Shown one piece after another: positions 32,524 through 35,765 of a DNA stretch of 35,765 bases. This DNA is from Acidobacteriota bacterium. GTDB taxonomy: Bacteria; Acidobacteriota; Vicinamibacteria; Marinacidobacterales; Marinacidobacteraceae. The stretch spans positions 73,509 through 109,273 of the forward strand of contig JAJEAO010000006.1 in assembly GCA_022822745.1 (NCBI GenBank), in the 5' to 3' direction. How positions within the stretch are numbered: position 1 is the stretch's first letter; each line of letters begins with the position of its first letter. The translations under genes were made by a program, and so were the position numbers. The notes beneath the pieces were generated by a model, which made no database searches, had not been told where the DNA came from, and saw only the letters and a list, made by a program, of their open reading frames with translations.

Positions 32524-32529
32524 TATCGT
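32524..32529 (+). promoter_or_regulatory. Possible -10 element of the nuclease pair
   Basis: TATCGT lies 6 bases before the ATG of the PD-(D/E)XK gene. Used as a -10 element, it would give a leaderless transcript. No matching -35 box was found. Confidence 0.25.
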
Positions 32530-32535
32530 TCGACC

Positions 32536-33333
32536 ATGCCGCCTGCTGTCGCGCCGGTCGGGGGGACGATCTCGGCCGAGGCGCAGCTCCAGGCGATGGA
32601 GCTGGAGTGGGACGAAATCACGGCCCGCCGCGAGCGGAGACTCCTCGCCGGGTGGCGTGGCGACATGACAGCGATGGAGCGCGAGCGGCGTGATATCGCT
32701 GCGCGCAGGACAACGACGCTCGTGGCCGGCTGGAACGAAGCGATGGCCGAGATGCGCCGCGAACAGGAACGGCTCGTCTCGGAGGGGCGCTGGATGACCG
32801 GGCCGTCCGATTTCTTCGGCATCCTGGGACTCGCCCGTCGCGAGAACCCCCACTCGCGGATGCTCAAGTGGCTCCTGACCCCGACGGCTCGTCACGGCCT
32901 GGGCAGCGGACTCCTGGAGCGCGTGGTCCGGCGGTGCCGCAACGAACCGGTATCCGCTCCCATCAACGTCAGGAAAGTGGCGTTCTCTGTCTGGAGGAAC
33001 GACAGGGAAGCCGATCTCGTCGTCTGGGCGCGTGACTTCACGCTCGTCATCGAAAACAAGGTAGATGCGTCCGAGCAGCCGAATCAATGTGACGATCTGT
33101 ATTGCCACTTCGAGGACGAGAAAGCGCCGCTGTTTCTCTTCCTGACGCCCGACGGTCGGAAGCCGGTCACGGCGACCAGACCGTGTGCCCGACGGGCGTT
33201 TCAGACCCTTGCGTGGTCTGACATCGCCTCGATGCTCGAGGACGCTCTGACCGACTCACCAGTGGCCGCTGTCGGCGACGCCGCCGACATCGCCAGGAAC
33301 TACTTGCAGACTCTCAGGGAGCAGTTCAGATGA
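32536..33333 (+). CDS. PD-(D/E)XK nuclease family protein
   Basis: A 265-residue protein with a predicted PDDEXK_4-type nuclease core. Residues 15-80 are charged and helical and contain a 26-residue internal repeat (ARRERRLLAGWRGDMTAM then AARRTTTLVAGWNEAMAEM). The nuclease part starts with FFGILGLARRENPHSRMLKWLL, the usual N-terminal helix of this family, and has READLVV (D160), VIENKV (E173, K175) and a following Gln/Asp helix SEQPNQCDDLYCHF. These fit the D...ExK metal-binding catalytic triad. ATG at 32536 is preferred to a TTG at 32473. The ATG of the next gene overlaps its stop (ATGA). A restriction or defence role is inferred. Confidence 0.78.
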   Translation: MPPAVAPVGGTISAEAQLQAMELEWDEITARRERRLLAGWRGDMTAMERERRDIAARRTTTLVAGWNEAMAEMRREQERLVSEGRWMTGPSDFFGILGLARRENPHSRMLKWLLTPTARHGLGSGLLERVVRRCRNEPVSAPINVRKVAFSVWRNDREADLVVWARDFTLVIENKVDASEQPNQCDDLYCHFEDEKAPLFLFLTPDGRKPVTATRPCARRAFQTLAWSDIASMLEDALTDSPVAAVGDAADIARNYLQTLREQFR

Positions 33334-33890
33334 ATCGAATCGAAGATGAACGAATCAGGTTCTACTTCCAGCACGAGGCCAAGATCCGGGAGTGGGCGCG
33401 GCTGGAAGGCAAAGCCCGGAAATTCGTACATCGCTTCTACCGAAGTCTCGAGGACGACCTCGACGCGGCCCTGAAGAGCGGGAAGATCGCAGAGAAGGAC
33501 GTAGAATCGTTCTTCTCGGACAGCGAGTGGCCGAAGCTCGGCCTGCGCCGGCCGTCCTGGCCCTCGTCCCAAGGCGGTGACGGCCCCCGAGTGACGATGG
33601 AATGGCAACGAAAGAAAGCGCTCTTCCCCCCTCGCGGCTCACTGGCCCTCGGAGTTCGCTGGAACGCAATGGCCGCGACATGGGCGTTTCCCAGGGAGGC
33701 GCACCCCGACTATCCCAAGAAGAGCCAATACTGGCCTGCCTACAGGTACTCCGTGGAGCCTCCCAAGGACAACTTCTGGGAGGGCGACAACCTCAAGGAC
33801 TACCGCGAGGCACTCGTCGAGAAGATCCTCAAGGCATGGAAGGATCTGGCCCCGCTGGTGGACAAGGCGCTGGATCAGCCACGCCAGTGA
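33330..33890 (+). CDS. Hypothetical protein, partner of the PD-(D/E)XK nuclease
   Basis: A 186-residue protein I do not recognise. The N-terminal 70 residues look helical and charged (FQHEAKIREWARLEGKARKF, LEDDLDAALKSGKIAEKD). The middle is rich in Trp, Pro and Arg (SEWPKLGLRRPSWPSS, ALGVRWNAMAATWAFPREA) and looks beta-strand forming. The C-terminus is a Lys/Leu-rich helix (YREALVEKILKAWKDLAPLVDKAL). No membrane segment or signal peptide is seen. The 4-base overlap with the nuclease gene argues strongly for a joint function, for example as an inhibitor, specificity subunit or antitoxin-like partner. The gene is less GC-rich than most of the window. Confidence 0.7.
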   Translation: MNRIEDERIRFYFQHEAKIREWARLEGKARKFVHRFYRSLEDDLDAALKSGKIAEKDVESFFSDSEWPKLGLRRPSWPSSQGGDGPRVTMEWQRKKALFPPRGSLALGVRWNAMAATWAFPREAHPDYPKKSQYWPAYRYSVEPPKDNFWEGDNLKDYREALVEKILKAWKDLAPLVDKALDQPRQ

Positions 33891-33978
33891 CTCGCTCAGC
33901 CTCTCTCCCAAGCCGCAACCATTCGGCTCCCTCTTCGGGCAACCAGTCGGCAGGAAAGCCGAACGCCAGGGCGCCGAC
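33891..33978. other. Short convergent intergenic gap
   Basis: An 88-base gap between the 3' ends of the nuclease-partner gene and the AAA ATPase gene. No clear terminator hairpin with a T-run is seen. Confidence 0.4.
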
Positions 33979-35765
33979 TCAATCCCGAGGCGAACGGTTC
34001 CCGACGATCCCCGCGACGGCGGTCTCGAGTTCGGTCGGGAACGGACCCCGGGTGTCGAGGATGTGAGATCGCAGCGCGGGCAGGACGAACCTCCATCTTC
34101 CGCCCGTCTCGACCAGAACCCCGGCATGCGCGAGTCGCAGTGACAGATCGGGTGCCGCGCCGGCCAACTCGATGAGCCGCTGTACGAGCGTGAGCGACAG
34201 TCCGTCGGGGAGCCCGGCGGCGACATGCGCCAGGACGAGGAGTGCGTCATCTTCGGCAGCCGGTCGGTAACGCAGGACTCCGAGGCGCTGCTCGTAGTAC
34301 GTCCGCATGGCCGGTTCGGCGGCGGCGTTCGCCTTCGCGGCCACATCGGCGTCTGCGACCCCCCCGTTCACCGCGGCCCCCTCGAGCATCGGCCCGATGT
34401 GATGCATCAGGTGCTCGGGCCAGTCCTGGGCGTGCTCCGCGATCCGGTCGAGCTCGCCTGCGGTCTCCGAGAGGAATCCGTTGTCGTCCAGCCACAGACG
34501 GAGCAGCCAGACGCTCTCCGCGCGATCAAGCGGTCCCAGGCCGAGTACGCGATCCGCCCGGGCGAGACCCGGCGAATCCAGCGCGTCGAGAGTGTCGGGG
34601 AGCCCGGACAGGATGGCGTGAGTCCGGAGCCCCGGCTGCCCCCGCAGCGCGTCGAGAAGCAGGTCCACCGCGGCTTCGTCGCGGCGCGCGAGGCGCTGCG
34701 CTTCGTCGAGGAGCAGCACGATGCCCGCGGCTCTCCCTTCGCCGGGTCCACAGCGGCGCGAAAGCGACTCCAGCCCGCGCAGCAGGAGGACGACGGGGGG
34801 GACGGCCGGCGGCGCCAATGAGGCCGATCCGGCGGCTCCCGGGAGGCCGAACTCGAAGGAGGGGAGCAGATCCTTCCAGCGGTCCCGCCGAGAGAGCTGG
34901 CGAACCAGGCGGTCGCGCAGGATCCCGGCGTGCGCCAGGGCGGCTGACGGGATCTCGAGCACCACGAACCCTTCGGACACTGCCCGCCGCGCTGTCTCGA
35001 ACAGGAGCGCAGTCTTCCCGGCGCCCGAGGGCGCCTGGAGGACCGCGAGCTGCGGCATGGCCTCGGCGCTCGCCGCAGCCCGCATCCCGGCGAACGCCGC
35101 CAACTCCTCCCGCCTCCCGACGAAGTGCTTCGCCCGGCCGATGGCCTTGCCGGGACGAATCAGAGCCCGCCCCATCGCGGAACCCGACCCTCGAGGCCTC
35201 CCGTCACGATCACTGGAGCGCATGGCGTTTCGCCGCGGCCGAGCCCGTAACCGGCATGTGCGCGAACCGTCCGGGACCGGCGATCCGTCCGGGAGGCTCG
35301 GCGAGGACACTCGACCGATCCAGTGCTCCATCGTTTCGAGGAACGAGGCGTCGCAGGTCTCGTTCACATGGTTCTGGTTCCAGAGTCCGGAGCGACGGAC
35401 CTTGGGACGACTGCTCTTGAGGCCGAGCCAACCGTCGGACGGAGGATCCGGCGCCGAAGTGCGATGCGAACTCAGAAGCGCGATCGCGTTGCGCTCGATC
35501 CAGCCGCGATCGCTTTCGGGACCCGGTTCGTCCGTCACGCCCAGCCACAGGAACGGCATCGCGCCGATCGTCTCGCTGACCCGGCTCTCGAGAGCCTCCT
35601 CGGCTCGCTTCACCTCGGGATCGCCCAGGCTCGTCTTCGACAGTTCGGGGCCGGTTTCGGGCGTGGCGGGCGCTGAACTGGCAGCAGTAGCAGGCACTTG
35701 CAGATTCGACTGCTCTCCAAACGGAGATTGCGTAGTGCCATACACTGGCCGGATACGACCCGGGG
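33979..35765 (-). CDS. AAA ATPase with GIY-YIG-protein-like N-terminal part (partial)
   Basis: One open frame from the right window edge to 33979; the 5' end is outside. The first 150 visible residues resemble the C-terminal half of GIY-YIG-type nucleases of environmental bacteria (IGAMPFLWLGVTDEPGP, IERNAIALLSS, VRRSGLWNQNHVNE). The GIY-YIG catalytic core itself would lie off the window. An Arg/Ser/Pro-rich linker follows, then an ORC/STAND-like ATPase: HFVGRREELAAF, Walker A QAPSGAGKTALL, Walker B GIVLLLDEAQRLARR, a sensor-like LSGLPDTLD and LGPLDRAESVWLLRLWL, and a helical C-terminus. ATG at 35175 could be an internal start for the ATPase alone (398 residues). No stop separates the two parts, so either a true fusion or a lost stop codon is possible. 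Confidence 0.7.
   Translation of the reverse strand, partial: PGRIRPVYGTTQSPFGEQSNLQVPATAASSAPATPETGPELSKTSLGDPEVKRAEEALESRVSETIGAMPFLWLGVTDEPGPESDRGWIERNAIALLSSHRTSAPDPPSDGWLGLKSSRPKVRRSGLWNQNHVNETCDASFLETMEHWIGRVSSPSLPDGSPVPDGSRTCRLRARPRRNAMRSSDRDGRPRGSGSAMGRALIRPGKAIGRAKHFVGRREELAAFAGMRAAASAEAMPQLAVLQAPSGAGKTALLFETARRAVSEGFVVLEIPSAALAHAGILRDRLVRQLSRRDRWKDLLPSFEFGLPGAAGSASLAPPAVPPVVLLLRGLESLSRRCGPGEGRAAGIVLLLDEAQRLARRDEAAVDLLLDALRGQPGLRTHAILSGLPDTLDALDSPGLARADRVLGLGPLDRAESVWLLRLWLDDNGFLSETAGELDRIAEHAQDWPEHLMHHIGPMLEGAAVNGGVADADVAAKANAAAEPAMRTYYEQRLGVLRYRPAAEDDALLVLAHVAAGLPDGLSLTLVQRLIELAGAAPDLSLRLAHAGVLVETGGRWRFVLPALRSHILDTRGPFPTELETAVAGIVGNRSPRD

Overview
The window is a very GC-rich (about 70 percent by eye), gene-dense bacterial chromosome segment with short intergenic gaps, many GTG and some TTG starts, and many 4-base ATGA or TGATG gene overlaps. 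Secreted amino-acid and peptide enzymes (an M24 peptidase, a D-aminoacylase-like lipoprotein, a gamma-glutamyltransferase), an LVIVD beta-propeller protein and a CehA-type metallohydrolase sit beside a standard ribosomal-protein operon. This suits an uncultured high-GC Gram-negative bacterium, for example Gemmatimonadota or Acidobacteriota. That placement is inference; no rRNA gene is present.

Region 1 (1-10.4 kb) is catabolic and transport genes: the end of an ABC transporter ATPase, an M24 peptidase diverging from a D-aminoacylase-like lipoprotein coupled to glycerol kinase, a spacer with palindromic repeats, and a GntP-type permease preceded by a possible 15-codon leader ORF. A two-gene minus-strand unit follows: a DUF1445 hydro-lyase and a TolB-propeller/CehA hydrolase.

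Region 2 (10.5-19.6 kb) is the most distinctive cluster. A compact operon encodes a tripartite RND exporter (TolC-like lipoprotein, adaptor, permease), then an MpaB/rubber-oxygenase-like DUF2236 protein whose start overlaps the permease stop, then a squalene/phytoene synthase. A second paralogous synthase converges on the first, with a 35-base tail-to-tail overlap. I infer that an isoprenoid lipid is made, perhaps oxidised, and exported.

Region 3 (19.68-24.84 kb) is core translation: a recognisable promoter with four 13-base tandem repeats abutting its -35 box, a leader with a possible attenuator, then rplM, rpsI, a possible 28-residue ORF, rpsB, tsf, pyrH, frr and a threonine synthase.

Region 4 (24.86-35.77 kb) mixes probable defence genes with secreted enzymes. 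On the minus strand lie a phosphatase/ADP-ribosylglycohydrolase fusion, a DUF3226 TOPRIM-like protein and an AAA ATPase; the last two form an OLD-like split pair. Next come an LVIVD protein and a gamma-glutamyltransferase, then a plus-strand PD-(D/E)XK nuclease with an unknown partner. The window ends in an AAA ATPase fused to what looks like the C-terminal part of a GIY-YIG-type nuclease; this gene runs off the right edge. No tRNA, rRNA, CRISPR array or insertion sequence was seen.
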